Positions 1 to 9,133 of a DNA stretch of 34,049 nt are shown here, piece after piece. The position numbers and the translations under genes are program-made. The DNA lies in the NCBI GenBank assembly GCA_012514645.1, contig JAAYZW010000251.1, positions 1 through 34,049 on the forward strand. The letters run 5' to 3'. How positions within the stretch are numbered: the stretch's first letter is position 1; the number at the start of each line of letters is the position of its first letter. Source of the stretch: Chloroflexota bacterium (lineage in GTDB: Bacteria > Chloroflexota > Anaerolineae > Anaerolineales > Anaerolineaceae). The notes below the pieces were generated by a model that was not told the origin of the DNA, searched no databases, and worked only from the letters and a program-made list of their open reading frames with translations.

Positions 1-920
1 GTAATCGTCCTTACGATCACCCAGATGTAGCTGCCATAATATGCCAGGTTCGAGAGCATGCCCCAGGCAAGGCTTGCGAAAGTGTTGCGCCGGGCAATCG
101 AAGCATCTTCTTCTAAAAATTGGGTGAACAGGTCTCCATATCGTTCCTTGAGTGCCGGACCGAGACCGAAAAGCTTGATTTCCTTGACGGTTTCATTGCT
201 GGTCAGCAGCGTTTCAATGTAACTGAGCAGGCGCGATTCCGGCGCGCGGCGGCTTAGCGCCCGGAATGACATCTCGGCGAAGCGTGAATTTGACAAGAAG
301 TTCGGCACGGCAGCCAAAATTACCACAACAGCCAGCCAGGGGCTGAAGCCAACCAACAGCGCTACCAGGGAAACCAGGGTGATGAATTGCTGAGCAACCT
401 GTGAAATTGAGCTGACGATTGCCAGGGCAGAGCTGTCAGCCCGCCGCCGGGCGTTTTGCATGCCATCGTAGAAAACCGGGTCCTCAAAATATTGCAGGTC
501 GAGGTTTATGGCTTTGTCGATGATTAAGGTGTTTACATGCCTGGTGAGCAGTGAGCGCAACACGTTGTTGGAGAGACTGCTGAGTGAATTTAGCAAGGTG
601 CTCACGAGCAGGAGGGCGAATTCGATCAACACAAAGGGCAAAACCAAGTCAAGCCCACCACGAACATCAGCGCCAATGTCGATCGCCTGGAGGATACGGT
701 CGACAATCATCTTGCCCACCCAGGACTGCGCGGCTGGTAGAACGGCAACCAGTGGAATCAGGCAAAAATTGATCAGGGTGTGGCGTCTGCTGGCGTTCCA
801 GACCAGTTTGAAGGCTTGCGGTGTGTTTCGCAGAGCTTCAGCGGTATCTTTCCAGGAATTTGAAATTTTTTCTTTGAGGTTTTTTGGTGCTTGGTTTCGA
901 GGTGTGTTTTCAGGTCGCAT
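1..920 (-). CDS. ABC exporter, membrane domain (partial, runs off the left edge)
   Basis: The frame opens with ATG at 918-920 (MRPENTPRNQ...) and stays open to the window edge, giving about 306 residues and no stop. It shows a short polar N-terminus and then several hydrophobic segments typical of an ABC_membrane exporter fold, for example around residues 45-65, 85-105, 165-205 and 280-306. The motif YFEDPVFYDGMQNARR after the second segment, and the stretch LLTSNETVKEIKLFG, are characteristic of ABC-type multidrug/lipid exporters with fused permease and ATPase domains. The nucleotide-binding domain (Walker A, LSGGQ) would lie left of the window, so it is not seen. It is the last minus-strand gene in the window and lies 211 bp beyond the end of pgm. 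A tandem 18 bp repeat sits in its upstream region. The substrate cannot be inferred. Confidence 0.85.
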   Translation of the reverse strand, partial: MRPENTPRNQAPKNLKEKISNSWKDTAEALRNTPQAFKLVWNASRRHTLINFCLIPLVAVLPAAQSWVGKMIVDRILQAIDIGADVRGGLDLVLPFVLIEFALLLVSTLLNSLSSLSNNVLRSLLTRHVNTLIIDKAINLDLQYFEDPVFYDGMQNARRRADSSALAIVSSISQVAQQFITLVSLVALLVGFSPWLAVVVILAAVPNFLSNSRFAEMSFRALSRRAPESRLLSYIETLLTSNETVKEIKLFGLGPALKERYGDLFTQFLEEDASIARRNTFASLAWGMLSNLAYYGSYIWVIVRTI

Positions 921-974
921 AGGTTTTCCAGTTTTGTTTAGAGTACGACCATTTTAACGCAGAAGCGGGTAATC

Positions 975-1010
975 CTGTGGGTAATAACCAATCTGTGGGT
1001 AATAACCAAT
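975..1010. repeat. Two perfect tandem copies of an 18 bp unit upstream of the ABC exporter
   Basis: The unit CTGTGGGTAATAACCAAT occurs at 975-992 and again at 993-1010 with no mismatch. Each unit contains GGTAATAACC, an imperfect dyad. A partial third copy (GCGGGTAAT) lies just left at about 965-973. The array is 55-90 bp upstream of the ABC exporter start. Paired operator sites are possible; a simple replication-slippage duplication is the alternative. Confidence 0.6.
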
Positions 1011-1131
1011 TTGGGAAGTAATATCTTGCCGGTGACCCCGACATGGACGGGAATTAGCCGAAGGGCTCCAAAATACAGGACGCTTGCAGAGAAAATGTGT
1101 GCCCACTCGGGAGACTGGCTCTATTACATGC

Positions 1132-2772
1132 TTAACTCATCGCCGCGTCGACAATTTCCCGAGCTTCAGCCTGGATCTGCGCGAGGTGCTCTGCACTTTT
1201 CAGGCTCTCGGCATAAATTTTATAGATCTCTTCCGTGCCAGATGGTCGGGCGGCAAACCAACCGTTCTGTGTGACCACTTTCAAGCCTCCGATTGGCGCG
1301 TTATTGCAGCTGGCAGTGGTCTGTTTTGCCAAAATCGGGTCACCAGCCATCATTTCGACTGTAACCAGGTCGGGCGACAGGTCTGCCAAAACCGCTTTTT
1401 GCCCGGCGGTGGCTGGGGCATCCAGGCGCGCATACCACGACCCGCCCAGTTTAGCCTCCAGTTCCTGATAGTGCAAACCAGGGTCTTTACCGGTAACAGC
1501 CAAAATCTCCGCTGCCAACAGGTTGAGGATAAAACCATCTTTGTCAGTCGTCCAGGTTTTCCCATTCCTGCGCAAGAAGGAGGCGCCAGCGCTCTCTTCG
1601 CCGCCGAAACCGATTTCGCCGCTGAGCAAGCCGGGCACAAACCACTTAAAACCAACCGGCACTTCGCAGAGCCGACGGCTAAGCTTTTGAACCACCTTGT
1701 CGATGATCGAACTGGAAACCAAGGTTTTACCCACCGCGCTGCCATCAGACCAACCCGGGCGATTTTGGAACAGGTACCAGATGGCGACGGCGAGATAATG
1801 ATTGGCGTTCATCAAACCAACACTGGGGGTGACGATGCCATGTCGATCGAAGTCGACGTCATTCCCAAAGGCGATATCAAAGTCATCTTTCAGGGCGACC
1901 AGGCTTGCCATCGCGTAGGGCGAAGAGCAGTCCATGCGGATTTTACCGTCTTTGTCCAGGGTCATAAACGAGAAGGTCGGGTCAACGCGCTTATTGACCA
2001 CTTTGAGGTTCAGTTTATACATGTCTGCCATCGGCTCCCAATAAGCCACGCCAGAGCCGCCCAAAGGATCAGCCCCGATAAGAATTCTGGAATCTGCGAT
2101 CGCGCGCATATCAATTACACTTTCAAGATCTTCCAGGTAAGGGGTCATCATGTCGATCTGAGAGGTTGTGCTGGCTGCCATGGCTTTGTGCAGCGAAATT
2201 CTGCGCACGTTTTGCAATTTGTTGGCGATGATCTCGTTGGCGCGGTTTTGAATCCACCTGGTGGTGTGGGTGTCTGCGGGACCACCATTGGGCGGGTTAT
2301 ATTTGAAACCACCATCCTCAGGGGGGTTATGCGAGGGCGAAATTACAACGCCGTCGGCTATACTGCGTGGAAATTCACGATTGAAGGTCAGGATCGCATG
2401 CGAAATCACGGGTGTGGGCGTGTATTGATGACCCTGGTGGATGCGGATATCCACACCATTGCCGGCGAAGACCTCGATGGCGGTGAAAAGAGCTGGCTCT
2501 GAGAGCGCGTGCGTGTCCATGCCCATATATAGCGGTCCGTTGATCGCTTCGCCGCGGCGATATTCGACGATTGCCTGCGTGATGGCAGCGACGTGGTCGT
2601 CGTTAAAACTGTTGTCGAGCGAACTGCCGCGGTGACCGGAGGTGCCAAAAGAGACTTGTTGGCTGGGTTCGCCGAGCTCGGGGTGATTGGTGTAGTAGGC
2701 AGAGATAAGCCGTGGGATATTGGCGAGGTATTCGATTGGCGCGGGCTTTCCTGCGAGAGGATGAAGGCTCAT
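1132..2772 (-). CDS. pgm: Phosphoglucomutase (alpha-D-glucose-specific)
   Basis: It interconverts glucose 1-phosphate and glucose 6-phosphate, linking glycolysis to glycogen and sugar-nucleotide synthesis in the cytoplasm. I choose the ATG at 2772 ([12 protein letters not shown]), which gives 546 residues, the same length as E. coli Pgm. It has AGGAG six bases upstream; the frame could extend 17 codons further but without support. Visible motifs in order are FGTSGHRGS near the N-terminus, the phosphoserine loop [11 protein letters not shown], the metal loop NDVDFDRHG, the sugar-binding loop [11 protein letters not shown] and the C-terminal phosphate-binding [15 protein letters not shown]. All catalytic elements are present, so it should be active. 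It lies downstream of the SbcC operon after a hairpin and a 190 bp gap, so it is probably transcribed separately. Confidence 0.97.
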   Translation of the reverse strand: MSLHPLAGKPAPIEYLANIPRLISAYYTNHPELGEPSQQVSFGTSGHRGSSLDNSFNDDHVAAITQAIVEYRRGEAINGPLYMGMDTHALSEPALFTAIEVFAGNGVDIRIHQGHQYTPTPVISHAILTFNREFPRSIADGVVISPSHNPPEDGGFKYNPPNGGPADTHTTRWIQNRANEIIANKLQNVRRISLHKAMAASTTSQIDMMTPYLEDLESVIDMRAIADSRILIGADPLGGSGVAYWEPMADMYKLNLKVVNKRVDPTFSFMTLDKDGKIRMDCSSPYAMASLVALKDDFDIAFGNDVDFDRHGIVTPSVGLMNANHYLAVAIWYLFQNRPGWSDGSAVGKTLVSSSIIDKVVQKLSRRLCEVPVGFKWFVPGLLSGEIGFGGEESAGASFLRRNGKTWTTDKDGFILNLLAAEILAVTGKDPGLHYQELEAKLGGSWYARLDAPATAGQKAVLADLSPDLVTVEMMAGDPILAKQTTASCNNAPIGGLKVVTQNGWFAARPSGTEEIYKIYAESLKSAEHLAQIQAEAREIVDAAMS

Positions 2773-2924
2773 GAGGGCTCCTGTCTGGTTTGTTAAGTGC
2801 GTGGCGTAACAGAATGAAAACAAATTGATTCTATCACGTCAGCTCGAGAGAACAGGAATGATTGTAGGGAAGGTGTTCGTTATTTGCGCGATGACCTGAA
2901 AGAAACGACGCCTGGAGCGCCACT

Positions 2925-2957
2925 GCTGGCATTCTGAACAAAACCAAGAATGCCAGC
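2925..2957 (-). terminator. Hairpin just past the SbcC-like gene
   Basis: GCTGGCATTCT (2925-2935) and AGAATGCCAGC (2947-2957) form a perfect 11 bp stem with an 11-base loop, starting 8 bases after the stop of the SbcC-like gene. There is no clear U-run after the stem on the minus strand, so it may be a weak terminator or a 3'-end stabilising hairpin. Confidence 0.45.
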
Positions 2958-2964
2958 TAAAAAC

Positions 2965-5541
2965 TTACCCCAGGATGATTTCCACCTGCGAGCCGCCGGG
3001 ACCCTTGGTGACCTCAATACGATTGGAGAAATAATCTTTCAACTCCTCCAGATGGGTGATAATCAGCACCTTCTCAAAATCTTGTCTGACGATATTAATC
3101 GCTTCGATTAAACGCTGACGACCTTGCGCGTCCTGATTGCCAAAACCCTCATCAATTACCAGCGTCTGCAATTTCGCGCCGGCACGGCGGGCAAGCACCC
3201 GGCTGAGTGCCAGGCGAATCGAAAAATTGATGCGGAAGGCTTCGCCGCCGGAATAGGTCTCATAGTCACGCGTGCCAGAACCGTCACTGACGACGATGTC
3301 GAGCGTCTCCATCATGTCTTTACGCTTGCTATCTTTATATGCCCTCTGAGGGTTGAAACTGACGCTCATACTGTAGTCAGACAGCCGGGCGAGCAGCAGG
3401 TTTGCCTGTGTTTCCAGTTCAGGCAGGGCTTGTTCAATCAGCATTGCCGGCACGCCGTCTTTACCAAAAGCGGTTTCCAGCTTGGCATATTGGCGGATCT
3501 GCTCATTGAGGGTTTCCTTCTCCGCCCGCAGCCTGATCTGGCGTTCACGCTGGGTCTGAATGGTCGCCAAAGCTTGGTCGACTTCGCCGAGCTTGCGGTT
3601 GACACTGTCTTGCCCCTCACGCAGTTCTACCAACGCTTTTTCAATTTCGCGGCTGTCTGGCAGGTTGGCTCGGGCTTCCCGCAGAGCTTGCGCTTCTGAC
3701 ACAAAGCGAGCTTCTGTTTCTCGCAGTTCTTCCTGCTCATGGGCAATATCTTTCTGCAGAGATTCCAGTTCAGCGTGGTGCAGCGAGCTGCTGGTTCTGG
3801 CTATCTGCAGTTCCTGCCAGGTCTCTTCAGCCGCCGCCGTTTCCTGTACCGCCTGCCGAAGTTGGTTGTGAGCATTTTGGTCATAAGACAGTTCCGCTAA
3901 TTGTTGAGCGACCACAGCGATTTCTGCCCGTACTTCGGGTAAAAAGTTGTCGTTCTTAATCTCTGCTTGTGCTACCTTAAGACGGGCTGCTTTGCCGCTG
4001 TTCCAGACCCTCTCTCGATCTTGCAGCTGCTCCGTTTTCTGCTGCAACAAAGCCTGTTGAGTGGTCAGTTTGTGCCGCTGGGCTTCCTGCTGCTGTGCCT
4101 TTTTTAACTGGCTATCCAGTTCCTCTTTTTCTGCTTTCACTTTTTCCGTCTCGGTGCGGTTGGATCGGAACTGGTCGCCCAAGGGTTTGCCAAGAATATT
4201 GATTTCGCTGATAATCTCGAGTCTGTGTTCAGCGGTCAGATCTTGCCCGCACATTGGGCAAGCGCCGCCTTTGGCAGATTCCACTTTGCTGCGCCGGTTT
4301 GCCAACTCATCCATGCGCGCTTTCAGACTGCCCTTCTCGCCCTCCAGCCGCTCAATCTGGCTGGAGAGTACGTTGATCTGCTTGGTCAGTTCTGCCTGCT
4401 CTGGCATCATAGAAAGTTCCGCTAATTGATCAGCCAGTTCTTTTAACTGCTCATTCGTCTGGCTGGAAGATTTCAATGCCTCCTGTAACTCACGCTCTTC
4501 ATCCCGCAGTGAGGCAACCTCTCGTTCGAGCGATTGCAGATAGCTTTTGATTTGAGAATCGAGCCCAGCGCGCTGACGTTCCAGGGACCAATATTTTTGA
4601 GAAATTTGGTCATAGCCATTCAGGCTCTGTCGGTTGCTCAGCAACTTCTGGTAGGCATTTTCGATTTCAACAGCCTGGGCAAGCTTCTCTTGATAACCAG
4701 CCAGCGCAGCCTGCTTTTCAGAGGCTTGTTGTTCTTTCCTCTTGACTGCCTGGCGCTGCCGCTCAACCTGTTGTACGAGATTTTCAAGCTGACGTTCCTG
4801 GTTGGCTACCAATTGCGCTTGTGCTCTGGCAGCGTCAAGCTGTGCCTGCTGGGTGCTGGTTTTCTCACGCAGCAACGCCAGTTCACTCTCCAGCAACTTG
4901 CGCTCTTGTTTTTGGTGGTCTTCAGTATCGAGCTCTTCCTGGATTTGGGCGATATTAATGTCGAGCAATTTTGCGTCGGAACGAGCCTTGCGGTTTTTTT
5001 CGTTAGCGGCTTTGCGAAACACTTCCCACTGGTCAAGCCCCAAAATCGTGGAAAGAATCTCTTTTCGCTCAGACGGCTTTTTGGTGGCAAAAGAATCGGC
5101 TTTGCCCTGCAAAAAGAAAGATGCATTCACAAAGCTTTCATAATCCAGCCGAAGCGTATTGAGTATTTTCGCATCGGTCTTGCGTACGGTGTACTCTGTC
5201 AGCGGCTTCCAATTGAAACTATCGGAATCAGCATCCGGATTCTGGATGAAGAAATCGAGTGTCGTTGATTTACCCCTGGTGTTACGGCGGCAGACACGGT
5301 AGACCTGGTTTTCATATTCGAAATCGAGCGTGACCTCAGCGAATTTACTGGCAGTGTTAATGATCGCTTCGTTTTGTACCCGGGCTTTGCCATATAGCGC
5401 GTAGGTGATCGCATCCAGAATCGAAGATTTGCCGGCACCGTTTGCGCCAGAGATACAAGCCAGGTCAAAACCGGTAAAGTTGATATTGACTGCCTCACGG
5501 TAAGAGGTGAAGCCTTCAAGGCGTAAGTTAATCGGAATCAT
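2965..5541 (-). CDS. SbcC/Rad50-like SMC-family ATPase with zinc hook
   Basis: This 858-residue protein is the ATPase and tether half of a Mre11-Rad50 (SbcCD)-type DNA-end-processing complex. Visible parts are Walker A GANGAGKS at residues 32-39, a long Gln/Glu/Lys-rich coiled coil at about 170-420, the zinc hook CPMC at 428-431, a returning coil at about 450-690, the ABC signature YSGGE at 763-767, Walker B LVIDEGFGNQD at 794-804 and a switch His in ITHLEEL near 830. The start overlaps the end of the HerA gene by 14 bp, so the two are translationally coupled. The usual partner nuclease SbcD/Mre11 is not encoded next to it. Instead, HerA and NurA are its neighbours, as in archaeal end-resection operons. 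The length and the MIPINLRLEGFTSYR start look closer to archaeal Rad50 than to the roughly 1,050-residue E. coli SbcC. Confidence 0.93.
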   Translation of the reverse strand: MIPINLRLEGFTSYREAVNINFTGFDLACISGANGAGKSSILDAITYALYGKARVQNEAIINTASKFAEVTLDFEYENQVYRVCRRNTRGKSTTLDFFIQNPDADSDSFNWKPLTEYTVRKTDAKILNTLRLDYESFVNASFFLQGKADSFATKKPSERKEILSTILGLDQWEVFRKAANEKNRKARSDAKLLDINIAQIQEELDTEDHQKQERKLLESELALLREKTSTQQAQLDAARAQAQLVANQERQLENLVQQVERQRQAVKRKEQQASEKQAALAGYQEKLAQAVEIENAYQKLLSNRQSLNGYDQISQKYWSLERQRAGLDSQIKSYLQSLEREVASLRDEERELQEALKSSSQTNEQLKELADQLAELSMMPEQAELTKQINVLSSQIERLEGEKGSLKARMDELANRRSKVESAKGGACPMCGQDLTAEHRLEIISEINILGKPLGDQFRSNRTETEKVKAEKEELDSQLKKAQQQEAQRHKLTTQQALLQQKTEQLQDRERVWNSGKAARLKVAQAEIKNDNFLPEVRAEIAVVAQQLAELSYDQNAHNQLRQAVQETAAAEETWQELQIARTSSSLHHAELESLQKDIAHEQEELRETEARFVSEAQALREARANLPDSREIEKALVELREGQDSVNRKLGEVDQALATIQTQRERQIRLRAEKETLNEQIRQYAKLETAFGKDGVPAMLIEQALPELETQANLLLARLSDYSMSVSFNPQRAYKDSKRKDMMETLDIVVSDGSGTRDYETYSGGEAFRINFSIRLALSRVLARRAGAKLQTLVIDEGFGNQDAQGRQRLIEAINIVRQDFEKVLIITHLEELKDYFSNRIEVTKGPGGSQVEIILG

Positions 5542-7267
5542 CGTCCATCCCTAATGCTTTGTTAGCCGCGCTGGTGGTCATCGGCGGTTTTTCTTCGCCC
5601 AACAGATCCTTCCAGAATTGGTGATCGTACCTGCGCGAGCGGATCGGAATGGGCATGGGCACGCCCCAACCGAGCATGAGCACCTCCTCTTTGGGCTGCA
5701 GTTTGGCAAGCATCCCGCGTAGCCCGCCCCTGCCGGGCAACCCCGAGAGCACGGCGTTAATATCGTTTTCATCGCCGAGCGAGCCTGAAATCCGCGTGCC
5801 CAACTGAGACATAACCTCATCATAAATCTGTGACGGGCGCTGGTCAATGATCAGCAGGGTAACGTAATACTTGCGCATTTCACGAGCGATGGTGCTGAAA
5901 ATGGTCTGGGATGCCATCTCACGATTGAGCAATTTGTGGGCTTCTTCCACGACAACCACAAGCGGTCGCGGCTCCGGACCATTACCGCTGTGGTAACTCT
6001 CGGTGGCGCGCTCCCAGGCATCACGGATCTTGCGGGTGATCAGATTGGTTACCAGCAAATAGTCGAGTTCGCTGTCAAATTTTCCGAATGAAAGCACAAC
6101 ATGGCGCTTGTTTTGCAGGGCAGTAATGATATCCTGCAAACCGTTGCTAGCTGGCGAATCAATTAAATAAGGTCGATTATAGAGGCGACCCAACTTGCTG
6201 CGGAGCGCCTCAGCCGCGCCAGCGTGAATGCCAGCCTGGCGCGCCCAAAAAGCGACGCTGTCTGGGGCGGGTTCGGTTTTTCCATCCTCATTCTCAACAG
6301 TGCTGCCAACGTTCATTTGCATGAAGGCATTAAACCAATCGCCGTGGAAATCGTTTTCGAGCTTGTCCAGCGTTGTTGGTGTGGTCTCTTTGAGATTGAG
6401 GATTTGGGTCAACTGTAAGACATCCTCAGTGGTGATATCGCTGTGGCTGATCTCGAGACTGAAGTCAGCATTCCTGTTTCCAAACCTGGTTCCTGCACCG
6501 AGTCCAACCAGGCGAACCTTGTTGTCAAACTTGCCTTTCAACCCGGGCACAGCGCTGCCGGTATCTGAAGAGGTTGTGTCAGGTCCATATTCGTTATGCA
6601 TGTCAAAAATCAATGTCGAAGCATGGTCTGCGTTGATCAAACCAGCCAAAATCATGCGCGCCAGGAACGACTTGCCCGAACCGGTGGTGCCAAAAATTCC
6701 GGAAGAACGCTGCACGAACTTGTCCAGGTTTAGGCACACCGGATGCCCCTGCTCGCGGGTACTGCCAACCCGAAAAATCGTCTTGTTGTCTTCTTTCCCG
6801 AAAATATCAGCGATGTCGGCTTCGTCAGCCAGTTTGACCGAGGCGTGGTGGTTTGGGACGGTTTTGACAGGCATGGGTGCAGGGTCGTCTGTGTTATTTA
6901 GGCGCCAACTCGAATAATCAGGCGAGTCCAGGTCTGGACCTTTATCGCGCATCAGCACGGGCATGATTGCCAGGTTTGTATAAAGGGTTTGCTGATTCAA
7001 ATACTGCGCCAGGTTCGGGGCGAAACGCTGGGCATTGAGTTGGTTGGCATATTGCTCATCAATTGCCCGCAAGCGCAGATCAGTCACCAATCCATAGAAG
7101 CGCCAGTTGTTGCTGTCAATTACAACAAAAGCGCCTTCCTGTACCTCTTGGGGAGCAACCGTAAGCCGCGCTTCAAGGTTGGCTTCCAGCCCGCCGCCGG
7201 TTATGTAGCCAATCGCCAGATCATGGGTTAATTCTTCGGTTGAGGCGTTGATTATTTTTTGTTCCAT
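5528..7267 (-). CDS. herA: HerA-like hexameric DNA translocase
   Basis: This FtsK/HerA-superfamily ATPase is expected to form a hexamer that pumps DNA and works with the NurA nuclease in end resection. In the frame starting at 7276, residues 45-65 form the N-terminal HAS barrel (GAFVVIDSNNWRFYGLVTDL). Walker A GTTGSGKS is at 196-203, LIFDMHNEYG at about 222-231, Walker B VVVVEEAH at 440-447, followed by IIDQRPSQI and the arginine-finger-like SQLGTRISGSL near 490-500. Two ATGs are possible, at 7276 and 7267. The only good Shine-Dalgarno sequence (GGAG) is 1 base from the first and 10 from the second, so I prefer 7267 (579 residues). The gene abuts the HAS-barrel gene upstream and overlaps sbcC by 14 bp. 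All ATPase motifs are intact. Confidence 0.93.
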   Translation of the reverse strand: MEQKIINASTEELTHDLAIGYITGGGLEANLEARLTVAPQEVQEGAFVVIDSNNWRFYGLVTDLRLRAIDEQYANQLNAQRFAPNLAQYLNQQTLYTNLAIMPVLMRDKGPDLDSPDYSSWRLNNTDDPAPMPVKTVPNHHASVKLADEADIADIFGKEDNKTIFRVGSTREQGHPVCLNLDKFVQRSSGIFGTTGSGKSFLARMILAGLINADHASTLIFDMHNEYGPDTTSSDTGSAVPGLKGKFDNKVRLVGLGAGTRFGNRNADFSLEISHSDITTEDVLQLTQILNLKETTPTTLDKLENDFHGDWFNAFMQMNVGSTVENEDGKTEPAPDSVAFWARQAGIHAGAAEALRSKLGRLYNRPYLIDSPASNGLQDIITALQNKRHVVLSFGKFDSELDYLLVTNLITRKIRDAWERATESYHSGNGPEPRPLVVVVEEAHKLLNREMASQTIFSTIAREMRKYYVTLLIIDQRPSQIYDEVMSQLGTRISGSLGDENDINAVLSGLPGRGGLRGMLAKLQPKEEVLMLGWGVPMPIPIRSRRYDHQFWKDLLGEEKPPMTTSAANKALGMDDDSD

Positions 7268-7268
7268 C

Positions 7269-7886
7269 TTATTCATGCTCCAGGTCGGTCAATACATCCA
7301 GCACGGCGGTGAGACGCAGATAATCGTCGCGCAGCAAAGTGATCAATTTTTGACATGCTTGTTCATACCAGCCAGTGTTGCCAGTGGATTCGTGCGCAGC
7401 TCTGGCGCGGCGTAGGTGTGCAGCCAGGATTTCTTCAATTGGTTGATCGGGCAACCGCAGAATGTGCCGAAGATAAGCCTGGTTGTTGAGCGAAGTGAAG
7501 CGAGCCAATTCTTCGGCATGACACAGGTGCATTTCATCCAGGCTCAGCGGCGGTCGCGGTGGCAGGCGGTGAGAGATTTGCCCGTTTTGGGTATAGCCGA
7601 CAGTCAAAACATGGATTTCGACCGGCAGGTTGCGATTGTAGCGGTTATCGGCTGTATATTCGGTAGGGATGCTCACCCCTGAAACCAATTGCCTCACCAG
7701 GCTGTCGTCGTTGATCAGGATATTTGTGATCAGCCCATAAATTTCGCTATGGTCTTCAAGCCTGACCTTGACCAATGCTCCCAATGCGGGTGTGTCCAGT
7801 TCACGCACCCGGCAGCCAGCCACAAAGTTGCTGTTCTCGGCTCGCAAAAGTTTGCCAATCGGTATGTTTTTCTGTCGTTCGCTCAT
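7269..7886 (-). CDS. Small HAS-barrel-like protein between NurA and HerA
   Basis: This 205-residue protein has no motif of a named enzyme. Its N-terminal third contains GALVKVRLEDHSEIYGLITN, which lines up with the HAS barrel of the adjacent HerA (GAFVVIDSNNWRFYGLVTDL): same spacing, with YGL[IV]T shared. The C-terminal half is predicted helical and charged, with no Walker A or nuclease motif. It overlaps the end of nurA by 4 bp (ATGA), and its stop lies within the first codons of herA, so it is firmly in the operon. I infer an adaptor that docks NurA on HerA or caps the hexamer; the HAS barrel of HerA is the known NurA-contact region. It is in the position that mre11 often holds in archaeal versions of this cluster, but it shows no phosphoesterase motif. 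Confidence 0.75.
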   Translation of the reverse strand: MSERQKNIPIGKLLRAENSNFVAGCRVRELDTPALGALVKVRLEDHSEIYGLITNILINDDSLVRQLVSGVSIPTEYTADNRYNRNLPVEIHVLTVGYTQNGQISHRLPPRPPLSLDEMHLCHAEELARFTSLNNQAYLRHILRLPDQPIEEILAAHLRRARAAHESTGNTGWYEQACQKLITLLRDDYLRLTAVLDVLTDLEHE

Positions 7887-9046
7887 TTAAGACCTTTCAG
7901 ATAATCTTTGTTGGATCGATAACCGCTTAGTTGACTGTCGGCAGGAAATCTTGAGAGCAGTAGGTTTTCGATCTCCTCGTATTCCGCCTGCCTGACCACA
8001 GCCAGCTCGTGGGCACGGTGCAGCGAATAGGGGTAGGGGTGGGAGTCGAGCACCTGGGCATCATAATAGAGAGCGGCATGCACCAGGCTGACCAGCTCCG
8101 GATGCTGCGTGAGCCAGAACGGGATTTCGACTCTTGCCAGCCAGGGGTGCTCTGCCGCATTGCTGACATTCAGATAGAAAAACGCCACTCTTAACCGGTC
8201 AGCCGGTTCGCTTGGACGCTTGGAGATGATCTCGAAAAGTGCCGAACGTTCACCTGGTAAAATGCGGTCAGCCAGCAGCAAGCGGTCACTGATGCTCAGT
8301 TTGCGGTTCTGCTGCGAAGGCATTGTGGATTCCCCGAATTCGGCGAAAACCTCGAGCATGTTATGGAGCATCGATGAGCCGGGTTTGTCGATGTAACCTG
8401 CGCTCAGAATGCCCTCGCGCTCCATGTATTGGTCGATTTCAAAGACTTCCCGCTGGGCAGCCTGTGCTTTTTTGCCCTGGATATCACTCGGAAAAAAAAG
8501 ATCGAGGGGACCATCGGTCACAGTCAGAACTGGTCTGGGCAGACTGGGGGAGATTTCGTTGGCAATCAGGGTGCGCTCGGTCATATCCCGTATCAGAGTA
8601 ATATCTTCTTCGCTGATCAGGTTGCCATCATCTCTCAATATTTCTTCGTACGAGAGCAGTTCGGTGACCAGTTTGGTCGCGGGGGGTTCGCCGCTGCCAA
8701 AACGGACAGTCAGCATACCGATGTTGATCAGACCGAATTGCAGCGAGCGATGCCGGCTTGGGACGATCTGTGAACCATCGACGGTCAGCAAAGTATAGGA
8801 TTCTGGTAAACCGCCCAATGGGTAGCTTTGCAGCAGATCTTCATGCAACGGCTTCGCAAGGTAAAGCTTCGGCTTGCTTTGCCGGGCTTGCTCGATAGTC
8901 TTCTTGAGCCCTTCTGTATCAAGGCAGGCTTCCTCAAACAACGATCTCAATTTTCCGGTCGCTTTTCTGCTCTCTGCCAGCCAGTTATTGGCTTGCTCGG
9001 CATAGCGACTGGCATTTTGATCTACAGAGGCATAATTTAAGGGCAT
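7883..9046 (-). CDS. nurA: NurA-domain nuclease
   Basis: This is a 5'-3' nuclease of the NurA family, RNase H-like fold, partner of HerA in DNA-end resection. I choose the ATG at 9046 (MPLNYASVDQ), which has GGAG six bases upstream. The frame is open 14 codons further, but that part is Cys/Phe-rich and lacks a ribosome site. With this start the protein has 387 residues. The first metal-site motif is TVDGSQIVP (D90-G91-S92) and the second VTDGPLD (D178). Later acidic and His residues in the C-terminal third (for example LDSHPYPYSLHRAHELAVV) fit the family. It is the first gene of the four-gene operon. A candidate -10 box lies about 42 bp upstream of the start. Confidence 0.88.
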   Translation of the reverse strand: MPLNYASVDQNASRYAEQANNWLAESRKATGKLRSLFEEACLDTEGLKKTIEQARQSKPKLYLAKPLHEDLLQSYPLGGLPESYTLLTVDGSQIVPSRHRSLQFGLINIGMLTVRFGSGEPPATKLVTELLSYEEILRDDGNLISEEDITLIRDMTERTLIANEISPSLPRPVLTVTDGPLDLFFPSDIQGKKAQAAQREVFEIDQYMEREGILSAGYIDKPGSSMLHNMLEVFAEFGESTMPSQQNRKLSISDRLLLADRILPGERSALFEIISKRPSEPADRLRVAFFYLNVSNAAEHPWLARVEIPFWLTQHPELVSLVHAALYYDAQVLDSHPYPYSLHRAHELAVVRQAEYEEIENLLLSRFPADSQLSGYRSNKDYLKGLK

Positions 9047-9087
9047 GAGATCTCCGGAAAGAAAACAAAAGGAACAACCATAAGGCA

Positions 9088-9093
9088 ATTATA
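9088..9093 (-). promoter_or_regulatory. Candidate -10 box for the nurA-herA-sbcC operon
   Basis: On the minus strand the hexamer TATAAT lies at 9093-9088, about 42 bases before the nurA ATG. The -35 region at 17-18 bp spacing (CTGGAA or GCTGGA) is poor, so only the -10 is convincing. No other promoter-like site is seen between the four genes. Confidence 0.35.
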
Positions 9094-9133
9094 ACTATGA
9101 AAGGTTGCTCTTCCAGCCCAATTCTGACCGATT

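Noticed and set aside
508-957. Open frame of 149 codons on the plus strand
   Set aside because: It is antisense to the ABC exporter frame, which runs uninterrupted from 920 to the window edge.
1084-2502. Long open frame of 472 codons on the plus strand
   Set aside because: It is the antisense of pgm, whose motifs are unmistakable; its own sequence has no recognisable domain and unnatural composition.
4534-5268. Open frame of 244 codons on the plus strand
   Set aside because: It is antisense to the N-terminal part of the SbcC-like coiled-coil gene.
2965-9046. A hidden Mre11/SbcD gene in the operon
   Set aside because: All frames in this region are accounted for by the four genes, and none shows the phosphoesterase motifs (DxH, GNHD) of Mre11.
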